Positions 5,478-11,480 of a DNA stretch of 12,652 nt are shown in pieces. The notes beneath the pieces are model-generated. The model was not told the origin of the DNA and did no database searches. It worked only from the letters and a program-made list of their open reading frames with translations. Every line of letters begins with the position of its first letter. Position 1 is the stretch's first letter. The stretch comes from Actinomycetota bacterium (GTDB lineage: Bacteria; Actinomycetota; Actinomycetes; Streptosporangiales; Streptosporangiaceae), in contig PMST01000610.1 in assembly GCA_003168295.1 (NCBI GenBank), positions 3,789 to 16,440 of the forward strand. Direction: 5' to 3'. The position numbers and the translations under genes are program-made.

Positions 5478-6824
5478 ATGATGGATTATCGTGCCGGTCA
5501 GGTCATCGAGGTCACCACACGGGACGTGGCGCACGGCGGATGGTGCGTCGCCCAGCCTGAGGACGGGCTGGTGGTTTTTGTGCGGCATGCGCTCCCCGGC
5601 GAAACGGTGCTCGCCCGCCTCACCGAGGTCACCTCCCGGCTGGCCCGCGCCGACGCGGTGGAGATCCTGAAGGCATCCCCGGACCGGGTCCAGGCACCCT
5701 GCCCGCACGCGCATCCCGGCGGCTGCGGCGGCTGCGACTGGCAGCACGTCACCTTGCCCGCGCAGCGATCGCTGAAGGCTGCCGTCGTCCGCCAGCAGCT
5801 CAAGCGGCTGGCCGGACTCGACCGCGAGGTCACGGTCGAGGCACTGCCAGGTGATGAGGAGCAGGCCAGCAGCGGCCTGGGTTGGCGTACGCGGGTGCAG
5901 TTCGCGGTGCGGCGGGACGGGGTGGCCGGACTGCGCTCGCATCGCTCGCACGATGTGGTCGACGTGGGCCAGTGCCTGATCGCGCATCCTGCCATCACCG
6001 ATCTCGGCGTCACTGGCCGCCGCTGGCCCGGGACCTCCTCGGTCGAGGCCCTGGTCGCGGCGGGATCGGGCGAACGGGCTGTGGTCATCACGCCGGGCAG
6101 GGCTAGCCCGGGGGGACGACCCCCCGGAACCCCCCGCGTCAGGGGGGGTTCCACCCCCCCTGGCCCCCCTGGCGGCCCCCCTGGCGCGGACTCGGTCCTG
6201 CGCCGGGCTGGTCATAGCCTGACCCCCCTGCGCGGCCGGTCTTACCTGAGCCAGCGCGCGGCGGGCCGGGACTGGCGGGTGGGTGCGGGCGCGTTCTGGC
6301 AGGTGCATCCCGGCGCCGCCGATGTCCTGACCGGCGTGGTCATGGCCGAGCTCGCCCCCGAGCCCGGTGACGTCGCGCTCGACCTGTATTGCGGGGTGGG
6401 GCTGTTCGCCGGGTCACTGGCCCAGGCGGTCGGGCCGGGCGGGACGGTGATCGGGGTCGAGTCCGACAGCGCGGCGGTCCGGGACGCCCGGCACAATCTG
6501 CGCGAATGGCCCTGGGCGAGGGTGCACAAGGGTGACGTGGCGGCGGTGCTGGGCCGCGGCGGTCAGCTCGGAGCCCTCCCGCCGACCCGGTTGGTGGTGG
6601 CCGACCCGCCACGCGCCGGGCTGGCCCGCGAGGTCATCGACTACCTCGGGGCTCCGGAGAACGGGGTGGCCAGGTTCGCCTACGTATCCTGCGACCCCGC
6701 GACCATGGCCCGCGACATCGGCTTGCTGCTGAACCGAGGCTGGACGCTGGCCGGCCTGCGCGCCTTCGATGCGTTCCCGATGACCCATCACGTGGAATGC
6801 GTCGCTACCGTTGCCAATGAGTGA
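5478..6824 (+). CDS. Class I SAM-dependent RNA (uracil-C5) methyltransferase, TRAM/RlmD-TrmA type
   Basis: Methylates C5 of a uridine in rRNA or tRNA using S-adenosylmethionine. The 448-residue order is: TRAM RNA-binding domain (about 1-65); Fe-S ligands Cys75, Cys83, Cys86 and Cys166 in the C-x7-C-x2-C...C pattern of RlmD-like enzymes; SAM site LDLYCGVGLFAGSLA (301-315); ADPPRAGL (375-382); nucleophile Cys405 in YVSCDPATMARD; and base Glu440 in HHVECVA. All key residues are present, so it should be active. Residues about 206-238 are an inserted Gly/Pro-rich segment encoded by a palindromic repeat. Homologues lie in the same neighbourhood (Rv2689c). The target position is not predictable. The ATG at 5478 (followed by a second ATG) lacks a clear ribosome site. 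The stop sits inside a near-palindrome shared with the convergent tnpB remnant. Confidence 0.93.
   Translation: MMDYRAGQVIEVTTRDVAHGGWCVAQPEDGLVVFVRHALPGETVLARLTEVTSRLARADAVEILKASPDRVQAPCPHAHPGGCGGCDWQHVTLPAQRSLKAAVVRQQLKRLAGLDREVTVEALPGDEEQASSGLGWRTRVQFAVRRDGVAGLRSHRSHDVVDVGQCLIAHPAITDLGVTGRRWPGTSSVEALVAAGSGERAVVITPGRASPGGRPPGTPRVRGGSTPPGPPGGPPGADSVLRRAGHSLTPLRGRSYLSQRAAGRDWRVGAGAFWQVHPGAADVLTGVVMAELAPEPGDVALDLYCGVGLFAGSLAQAVGPGGTVIGVESDSAAVRDARHNLREWPWARVHKGDVAAVLGRGGQLGALPPTRLVVADPPRAGLAREVIDYLGAPENGVARFAYVSCDPATMARDIGLLLNRGWTLAGLRAFDAFPMTHHVECVATVANE
6101..6190 (+). repeat. GC-rich multi-hairpin repeat element, copy 2, inside the methyltransferase gene
   Basis: Arms CCGGGGGG/CCCCCCGG (6108-6115/6120-6127, loop ACGA) are followed by perfect 10-bp arms GGAACCCCCC/GGGGGGTTCC (6126-6135/6143-6152, loop GCGTCAG), then C-rich CCCCCCTGG repeats to about 6186. 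The 21 nt at 6107-6127 are identical to the reverse complement of the copy near 2998-3018, and the flanks align loosely. It is read in frame without a stop, giving residues about 208-238 of the methyltransferase (ASPGGRPPGTPRVRGG and so on). Confidence 0.8.
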
Positions 6825-6848
6825 GTCATGGTGAGTCATTTATTGGCA
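6812..6848. terminator. Near-palindrome spanning two convergent stop codons
   Basis: The left arm 6812-6828 and right arm 6832-6848 are inverted copies matching at 14 of 17 positions around a 3-nt centre (TGG); the outer seven (TGCCAAT/ATTGGCA) are perfect. The TGA of the methyltransferase (6822-6824) and the TGA of the tnpB remnant (6826-6828, minus strand) both lie in it. It likely works as a bidirectional terminator and marks or adjoins the right end of the IS607 element. Confidence 0.6.
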
Positions 6849-7561
6849 CCCCGTCCCGGGGTTGTTTCTCAGCCTGCTGGCTGGGTCCCTTCCGCGTTTC
6901 ATTGCCGCCCGCCCGGCGATGCCGGGTCTTACGGTCGGCTCCGCGCTTGACCGCGGCCCTGACTGGGCCGAGGGCGCTATCACCCGTGGCGGGCGGCTCG
7001 TAGCGCGCGAGGTTGATGGGCGGCGTTGTCGTCGCGCTGGTGACTGGTCCCGCACCCGGTGCAGGTCCAGTGTTCGTTCCACCCGATGTCCTGCACATGC
7101 CGACAGGCGTGGCAGGTATTGGAGGATGGGTACCAGCGGTCCGCTATGGCGAGACGGGAGCCGTACCAGCTGGTCTTGTTGGCCAGCTGGCGGCGGGTCT
7201 CGGCGAGGGCGGAATCGGACAGGCCGCGCCTGCGGGCGCGTGCGCCCGTCAGGCCTTTCTGACGCAGCATCCCGGCCGCATCCAGGCCTTCGACCACGAT
7301 CTCGCCGTGGGTTTTGGCGAGCCTGGTGGTCAGGTTGTGGAGGTGGTGGCCGCGGATGCTGGCGACCCGGCGCTGCAGCCGGGTGATCTTCCGCTGGGTC
7401 TGGGCGTAGCGGCGGGAGCCCCGGGTGCGGACTGCCCAGTTGCGGGCGTACCGGCGGCCACCGAACTGACGCCGCACACACGCCGCCTGCTCCGGGGTGC
7501 AGTCCAGCGCAAACTGGAACGCCTGGACCGTCCACCCGTCCGGGATCTCGAACCTGGCCAT
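6826..7561 (-). pseudogene. tnpB: tnpB, RNA-guided endonuclease, internally deleted and frameshifted
   Basis: The N-terminus (MARFEIPDGWTVQAFQFALD, ATG at 7561) and the C-terminal half match actinobacterial TnpB. Between residues about 46 and 47 (near 7420-7427) the protein jumps from ARNWAVRT straight to RGSRRYAQTQRKI, so some 200 or more residues are missing, including the wedge region and RuvC-I with its catalytic Asp. RuvC-II (EIVVEGLDAAG), the zinc finger (CHACRHVQ...CTGCG) and RuvC-III (QRDDNAA) remain. An extra base in the GGG run at 7018-7020 then shifts the frame; the other frame continues as INLARYEPPATGDS to the stop at 6826. The repaired length is about 244 residues, against roughly 400-500 in the family. 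It cannot be an active nuclease, though its 3' end might still make guide RNA. Confidence 0.88.
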
Positions 7562-8012
7562 CAGGACTCCGGCTCTCCTAGAGCGTTCAGGCAGGCGGCG
7601 CGAGCCAAAGCTGCAGCCCGGTGGACGCTGGCGCGCTCCCCGGCTGAGGCGAGCCGGTGGACGTACCCGTCGAAGTATCCGGCCACGTCGAAGGTGCGCA
7701 CCAGAATCATGCCTGGCCGGCTGGGGACCTCCGGTCGTTTCCCGCTCCTGCCGCACGGGCCGCACACCAGGTGCGTGTAGCCCTCCACCAGGCTCGGCCG
7801 CACTTCCCGCACAGCGCCGCAGACGCAGCATGAGACCTCGACCCGGCGCTGCCCCGGTCGGCGTCTGCGAGCCCAGGCCTTGCGGAGCCACGCCGGCGGC
7901 TCGTGTTCCCAGGCTCCGAGGCCGCCGTGACCTTGGTGTACCCGGCCCAGCGGATATCGCCACTTACTCCAGGCTGCCGCCCGGCCGCGCCGAGGCTTAC
8001 CCGCTCACTCAT
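7561..8012 (-). pseudogene. Small zinc-ribbon ORF between tnpA and tnpB, frameshifted
   Basis: The ATG at 8012 overlaps the tnpA stop (ATGA) and reads MSERVSLGAAGRQPGVSGDI...TKVTAASEPG. The frame then degenerates, while the next frame from about 7906 reads HEPPAWLRKAWARRRRPGQR, VEVSCCVCGAVREVRPSLVEG, VCGPCGRSGK, ILVRTFDVAGYFDGYVHRLAS and ALARAACLNALGEPES. It ends in a TGA that overlaps the tnpB ATG (TGATG). One lost base in the GGGAA run at 7906-7910 would join these into about 150 residues with two Cys pairs (CVC...CGPC), a zinc-ribbon pattern, and a helical C-terminus. The second frame has no start codon upstream of its first Cys pair, which argues for the frameshift. I do not recognise the family; a nucleic-acid-binding accessory role is inference only. 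Confidence 0.55.
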
Positions 8013-8629
8013 GACTCCGCATCCTGCCCTCCAGCACTGGCAGCCGCCTGCGGGCCGATGTCCCGCTGGGCGCAGCCGACCGCTTTCAACGCCCAGTTCC
8101 GCGCCGGCCGGCGGCCGTACAGGCGAGCGCAGAAACTCGTGAGCACCTCCAGCATGTCCCGCATCAGGTCCTCGGCCACCTCCCCGTCATCGAGCGCCAC
8201 CAGCCGCCTGCTGTGCGCCCAGAGCACAGACTCGACCAGCTCGGTAGTCATCCTCCCGAGCCGGCCGCGGTGCTCCACCACCACCGCGGTCACCTCCGGG
8301 TCTGCCAGGATCCTGCGGGCCTTCGCGCGTGATCCGTTCATCCCGGACCCGACTTCGGCCTCCACCCGGACCACCTGACCGCCCGCGCCCGCGGCCCAGG
8401 TGGTCAGCGTCGCCACCTGCCAGTCCAGGTCCTCTCGATGGTCGTGGGAGGACACCCGTGCATACGGCCCATAAGCCGCGACGGCAGGTCCGGCGGGTAC
8501 GCCCGGGCAGACCAGCACCGTCCGCCGGTTCACCCGCACTGCCGGGACCGGCAACGTCCCCTCCCGGAACCACCGGTACGCCGTCTGCGGATGCACTCCC
8601 TGAGCACCCGCCCACTCAGTCAGATTCGC
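8009..8629 (-). pseudogene. tnpA: IS607 family serine recombinase (TnpA), start codon apparently lost
   Basis: The reading frame encodes an N-terminal MerR-like helix-turn-helix (NLTEWAGAQGVHPQTAYRWFREGTLPVPA) then a serine-recombinase catalytic domain: PYARVSS with the nucleophile Ser (about residue 60), EVGSGMNG, VVVEHRGRLGR and the IS607 tail DLMRDMLEVLTSFCARLYGRR. The expected start, just before NLTEW, is GCG (8627-8629) instead of ATG/GTG. It lies exactly 6 nt after a TATACT -10, so a leaderless GTG may have mutated to GCG. The next possible start, GTG at 8596, cuts the helix-turn-helix. The family HRDRLAR motif reads HRGRLGR, losing a conserved active-site Asp. Its stop overlaps the next ORF (ATGA). 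A truncated product from 8596 cannot be excluded. Confidence 0.82.
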
Positions 8630-8635
8630 GGCACC

Positions 8636-8641
8636 AGTATA
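8636..8641 (-). promoter_or_regulatory. -10 box of tnpA
   Basis: TATACT on the minus strand is the best -10 in the window (one change from TATAAT), in an AT-rich patch. It ends 6 nt before the GCG that occupies the expected tnpA start. An 8-bp palindrome GTACGTAC lies about 17 nt further upstream, near 8656-8663. Confidence 0.45.
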
Positions 8642-8814
8642 CTAAATCGAACACGCGTACGTACAGTATTTATCGCCGTTTCGGCACTGCTTAAACCCTC
8701 TCGGCTCCGGCCACTGAACGGGCAGTCGGTGGCCCGCAGAGTACCTAACACGGAACCCGCGGGTCACCGACTCCGTGCGGGATGGGAGTGACGCCGGGCT
8801 GGGCTCGTAGGGAG
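8642..8814. other. Intergenic region between IS607 element and GntR gene
   Basis: The first 55 nt are AT-richer than the rest of the window and probably include the IS607 left end; they contain the palindrome GTACGTAC. Beyond about 8695 the DNA returns to high GC and holds a 10-bp palindrome ACCCGCGGGT (about 8756-8765) but no gene, RNA or strong terminator that I can recognise. Confidence 0.45.
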
Positions 8815-9081
8815 TCAGGCGCCGGGTGGGGCTGGCGGTCCGGTGGACGCGGTTCCCGTTACGTAGTAGCCGAGACCGGGAATCCGGGTCAGCAGCCCTT
8901 CGTCTTCCAGCGTGCGCAGGGCCTTGGCGCATGTCTGCCGGGCGTGCCCGTACTGCTGGCTCAGAGTGGTGATGGACGGCGTCGGCATCCCGGGCGCGAG
9001 GGTCCCCTCCGCGATCTCCCGGCGTAGCCGCGCGGCCAGTCTTACGTAGGCTCTTGGGTCCGATTCGTCACTTATCGACAC
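8815..9081 (-). CDS. Short GntR-family transcriptional regulator
   Basis: An 88-residue protein that is almost only a GntR winged helix-turn-helix: YVRLAARLRREIAEGTLAPGMP (12-33), recognition segment PSITTLSQQYGHARQTCAKALRTLEDEG (35-62), wing LLTRIPGLGYYVTG (63-76), then a Pro-rich tail. There is no effector-binding domain, so it may be a short GntR repressor that responds through dimer partners or not at all. I chose the GTG at 9081 because a TACGGT -10 (9088-9093) ends exactly 6 nt before it (leaderless). The frame is open to 9225, but that part runs through the operator and promoter DNA and has no family match. It is divergent from the small-protein/oxidoreductase unit and probably regulates itself and that unit. 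Confidence 0.85.
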   Translation of the reverse strand: MSISDESDPRAYVRLAARLRREIAEGTLAPGMPTPSITTLSQQYGHARQTCAKALRTLEDEGLLTRIPGLGYYVTGTASTGPPAPPGA

Positions 9082-9087
9082 TCTCGT

Positions 9088-9093
9088 ACCGTA
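9088..9093 (-). promoter_or_regulatory. -10 box of the gntR gene (leaderless)
   Basis: TACGGT on the minus strand matches TANNNT and is followed by 6 nt and the GTG start. The 22-bp palindrome at 9096-9117 covers the spacer and -35 zone of this promoter, a typical place for an autorepressor site. Confidence 0.5.
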
Positions 9094-9095
9094 CT

Positions 9096-9117
9096 CGATT
9101 GGCAATATTGCCAATCG
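9096..9117. promoter_or_regulatory. Perfect 22-bp palindrome, probable GntR operator
   Basis: CGATTGGCAAT followed by its exact reverse complement, with no mismatch in 22 bp. It is AT-rich compared with its surroundings and sits in the divergent promoter region immediately upstream of the gntR -10. A second, shorter dyad TCGAC-ACTA-GTCGA lies at 9125-9138, and TCGACACT occurs twice, 50 bp apart (9075-9082 and 9125-9132). The binding factor is inferred to be the adjacent GntR protein. Confidence 0.7.
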
Positions 9118-9140
9118 CAACGCTTCGACACTAGTCGAGA

Positions 9141-9170
9141 TTAGACGAGATCGCAAAAGTGCGTTAGCGT
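9141..9170 (+). promoter_or_regulatory. Putative promoter of the small protein/LLM oxidoreductase unit
   Basis: TTAGAC (9141-9146) and TAGCGT (9165-9170) are spaced by 18 nt. The start point would fall near 9177-9179, at the GTG of the longest frame (leaderless) or about 45 nt upstream of the ATG at 9224. The dyad at 9125-9138 lies just upstream. Confidence 0.4.
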
Positions 9171-9178
9171 CGGAAATC

Positions 9179-9511
9179 GTGAGGGCCGCCACGGCCACAC
9201 GGAGCCAGATCCCTGGGCAGGTCATGATCTTTTACTCTTGGACCGCTTTGAGCGGTGCAGACCCGGAAGCCCCTGAATCGTCAGTCGCCATGGGCATTAC
9301 CGACGACCGCGGCCGGGCCATGCAGTCCGGCGCGGAGGCCCTCGGCTCTGGTCAGGCCATCCTGGTGGTCATCGAGGCGGTGCGCCCCGCGATGGCGTCG
9401 CGGACCCTGGCCCCGTGTTACGTCCGGACCGGGGTGGGATGGCTGGGCCGGCGCACCTACGTGGGCGAGGTGGCCTGGGACAGATTCTTTGTGCGGGGCG
9501 AGCCGGGATAG
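9179..9511 (+). CDS. Hypothetical small protein divergent from GntR regulator
   Basis: A 110-residue frame from GTG 9179, or 95 residues from ATG 9224; neither start has a good ribosome site. GTG 9179 fits a leaderless transcript (8 nt after a TAGCGT box), while the sequence from 9224 (MIFYSWTALSGADPEAPESS) looks more like a natural protein start, so the start is unresolved. The body is soluble alpha/beta in appearance: VAMGITDDRGRAMQSGAEALGSGQAILVVIEAVRPAM, then LAPCYVRTGVGWLGRRTYVGEVAWDRFFVRGE. No signal peptide, membrane segment or catalytic motif is evident, and I do not recognise the family. Codon use is typical of the window, supporting a real gene. It ends 27 nt before the LLM oxidoreductase and is likely co-transcribed with it. 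Confidence 0.7.
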   Translation: MRAATATRSQIPGQVMIFYSWTALSGADPEAPESSVAMGITDDRGRAMQSGAEALGSGQAILVVIEAVRPAMASRTLAPCYVRTGVGWLGRRTYVGEVAWDRFFVRGEPG

Positions 9512-9538
9512 TGTGCCTGGCCCTGGCAGGATGTAAGC

Positions 9539-10468
9539 ATGAAACTCAGGATCATGACTGAGCCGCAGCAGGGCGCCGACTACGCCAGGCTTCGCACGGT
9601 GGCCCAGGCCACGGAGGATCTCGGGTTCGATGCCTTTTTCAGGTCCGATCACTACCTGAGGATGGGTGACGGCTCGGGGCTGCCGGGGCCGACCGACTCG
9701 TGGGCCACGCTGGCCGGCCTGGCCGTCGAGACGAGCCGCATCCGGCTCGGGACGCTGGTCACCGCGGCGACGTTCCGGCTGCCTGGTCCGCTCGCCATCA
9801 CGGTGGCCCAGGTCGATCAGATGAGCGGTGGCCGGGTCGAGCTCGGTATCGGCACCGGCTGGTTCGCTGAAGAGCACACCGCCTACGGGATACCGTTCCC
9901 GTCGGTTGGCGAGCGGTTCGACCGCCTTGAGGAGCAGCTCGCCATCATCACCGGGCTATGGGCGACCGACGTGGGCGAGTTGTTCTCCTTTAGCGGGCGG
10001 CACTACCAGCTGACGGATTCGCCCGCGCTGCCGAAGCCTGCCCAGCGCCCGCGTCCGCCGGTCGTGATCGGCGGCACAGGGCCGCGTCGCACGCCCCGGT
10101 TGGCCGCCAGGTTCGCCGACGAATACAACGCACAGTTCCATTCCGTGCGGGATTCGGCGGCCGCGTTCGCGCGCACCCGGGAGGCCTGCGAGGCCATCGG
10201 GCGCTATCCCGATTCGATGATCTACTCGGTCGCCCATACAGTGTGCTGCGGCAAGGACGAAGCCGAGTTCCGCCGCCGCGCGGCCGCAATCGGCCGGGAA
10301 CCAGAAGACCTGCGGGAAAACGAGCTCGGCGGGACGCCCGGTGAGGTGGCGGCCAAGATCGCGGAGTTCGCCGAGATCGGAGCGGAGCGTGTCTACCTGC
10401 AGGTGGTCGATCTCGAGGACCTAGACCACCTGGAGCTTCTCGCGTCCGACGTGTCGCCGCAGGTGTGA
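9539..10468 (+). CDS. LLM-class F420-dependent oxidoreductase
   Basis: A 309-residue luciferase-like TIM-barrel protein. Features: the strand-1/2 region LGFDAFFRSDHYLRMGDGSGLPGPTDSWATLAGLAVETSRIRLGTLVTAATFRLPGPLAITVAQVDQMSGGRVELGIGTGWFAEEHTAYGIPF split across family blocks (about residues 29-120), ERFDRLEEQLAIITGLW, and the cofactor-side PPVVIGGTGPRRTPRLAARFADEYN (about 173-197). It most resembles the F420-dependent subgroup (TIGR03560-like); an FMN enzyme cannot be excluded. The substrate is unknown. The ATG at 9539 has AGGA 7 nt upstream. It follows the small hypothetical gene closely and converges on the isocitrate lyase/PEP mutase-family gene across 61 nt. Confidence 0.92.
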   Translation: MKLRIMTEPQQGADYARLRTVAQATEDLGFDAFFRSDHYLRMGDGSGLPGPTDSWATLAGLAVETSRIRLGTLVTAATFRLPGPLAITVAQVDQMSGGRVELGIGTGWFAEEHTAYGIPFPSVGERFDRLEEQLAIITGLWATDVGELFSFSGRHYQLTDSPALPKPAQRPRPPVVIGGTGPRRTPRLAARFADEYNAQFHSVRDSAAAFARTREACEAIGRYPDSMIYSVAHTVCCGKDEAEFRRRAAAIGREPEDLRENELGGTPGEVAAKIAEFAEIGAERVYLQVVDLEDLDHLELLASDVSPQV

Positions 10469-10529
10469 CGGAACCGCGGGGCGGACGGGCACTTGGCCGT
10501 GCTGAGGTACCACTGCTCGTTCGGGAGAA

Positions 10530-11345
10530 TCAGCTGAAGGCACGGCGGGCGGCGGCGCGCCCAGCGGCGCTGGCCGCCGCGAAGCCGTAGGTGCCGTGAT
10601 CGCGCAGGCCCGTAGCGGCATCGGCGAGCGCGCCGAGGGCGGCGAACGCGAATGCGCCGCCCACCGAGACCCGGCTGACGCCGGCTTCGGCTAGCTCAGG
10701 CACGGTCGGGGCGCCGTCGATGGCCAGTACGTTGACCGGGCGGTCGACCTCACGCACGACCCGGCGGATGTCGCCGATGTCGCGCAGGCCCGGGGCGTAG
10801 AGGACGTCGGCGCCGGCGTCGGCGAAGGCCTGCAGCCTGGCGATGGTGTCGGCTAGGTCGGGCCGCCCGTGCAGGTAGTTCTCCGCGCGGGCGGTGAGCA
10901 CGAAAGAGGCGGGCCCCGCGTGAGCGGCCTCCGCCGCGGCGGCGACGCGTTCGGCCGCGAGCTCGACGGCGTAGATGGGATCTTCCTCCCGGCCGGTGAA
11001 GTCCTCCACCGAGCCGCCCGCCAGTCCGACCTCGATGGCGAGCCCGATGGTCTGTGCGACACCCGCAGGATCGTCCGCGAAGGCGTTCTCCAGGTCGGCC
11101 GAGACGGGCAGGGCAGTCGCCGCGACGATCACCGCGGCGTGTATCAGCGCTTCGTCCCTGGTGACGGCGCCGTCGTTGCGGCCCAGGGTGGCCGCGAAAC
11201 CGGAGCTTGTGGTGGCCAGAGCCTTGAAGCCGAGCGACGCGAGCAGCCTGGCCGAACCGAGATCCCATGGGTTCGGCAGCAGGAGCGGCTCACCCGGCCG
11301 GTGCAGGGCTAGGAACTCTCGCGCTTTGTCCGCCTGAGCGATCAT
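10530..11345 (-). CDS. Isocitrate lyase/PEP mutase family protein
   Basis: A 271-residue single-domain alpha/beta barrel of the ICL/PEPM superfamily, which cleaves or forms C-C or P-C bonds of 2-oxo or carboxylic acids with Mg2+. Seen in order: LLLPNPWDLGSARLLASLGF (21-40), substrate loop TTSSGFA (45-51), Mg-binding PVSADLENAF with Asp84 and Glu86 (80-89), GGSVED with Glu114 (110-115), TARAENYL (151-158), and DVLYAPGLRD (180-189). The canonical KKCGH of true isocitrate lyase is absent, so this is more like the PEP mutase/oxaloacetate hydrolase-type subgroup; the exact reaction is unknown. The ATG at 11345 follows a TACGTT box by 6 nt (leaderless). A Pro-less Ala/Arg-rich tail ends the protein. 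Confidence 0.92.
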   Translation of the reverse strand: MIAQADKAREFLALHRPGEPLLLPNPWDLGSARLLASLGFKALATTSSGFAATLGRNDGAVTRDEALIHAAVIVAATALPVSADLENAFADDPAGVAQTIGLAIEVGLAGGSVEDFTGREEDPIYAVELAAERVAAAAEAAHAGPASFVLTARAENYLHGRPDLADTIARLQAFADAGADVLYAPGLRDIGDIRRVVREVDRPVNVLAIDGAPTVPELAEAGVSRVSVGGAFAFAALGALADAATGLRDHGTYGFAAASAAGRAAARRAFS

Positions 11346-11351
11346 GGATAT

Positions 11352-11357
11352 AACGTA
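11352..11357 (-). promoter_or_regulatory. -10 box of the ICL/PEPM-family gene (leaderless)
   Basis: TACGTT on the minus strand fits TANNNT and ends 6 nt before the ATG at 11345, in a locally AT-rich patch (TACGTTATATCC). No ribosome site precedes the ATG. Confidence 0.5.
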
Positions 11358-11480
11358 TCGCCAGGCAACTGCGGCGGTGGACCCGGTTAGCTCACATTGG
11401 CGTTAAATGCCAGTTCAGTAGCGGTGTAGCAGGGCGTACGGAGGTGTTAGGCGCCTGCGGTCATGGTGACTGGAGGCGGA

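Larger units (their letters stand above)
6826..8690 (-). mobile_element. Degenerate IS607-family insertion element
   Basis: On the minus strand the order is tnpA (IS607-type serine recombinase), a small zinc-ribbon ORF, then tnpB, with ATGA and TGATG overlaps between neighbours, the compact layout of an IS607 transposon. All three genes are damaged: lost start in tnpA, a frameshift in the zinc-ribbon ORF, and an internal deletion plus frameshift in tnpB. The tnpB end adjoins the methyltransferase stop; hairpin ACCCCG/CGGGGT (6848-6853/6857-6862) near this end may be part of the right-end or guide-RNA scaffold. The tnpA-side end is not precisely visible; the AT-richer stretch at about 8636-8695 probably holds it. 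IS607 elements make no clear target duplications, so boundaries are approximate. Confidence 0.8.

Noticed and set aside
6980..7963. A continuous 327-codon minus-strand frame reading as one protein
   Set aside because: Only the part from 7561 is TnpB. The upstream part is an Arg/Gly-rich out-of-frame reading of the zinc-ribbon ORF, and the end past 7018 is frameshifted.
8740..8790. tRNA-like stretch around GGGTTCC/ACCCGCGGGT on the minus strand
   Set aside because: No acceptor, D or anticodon arms can be folded around it; it is just a short palindrome in GC-rich DNA.
9082..9225. Extended N-terminus of the GntR regulator from 9225
   Set aside because: It would translate the 22-bp palindrome and both promoters; the leaderless GTG at 9081 gives the expected domain start.
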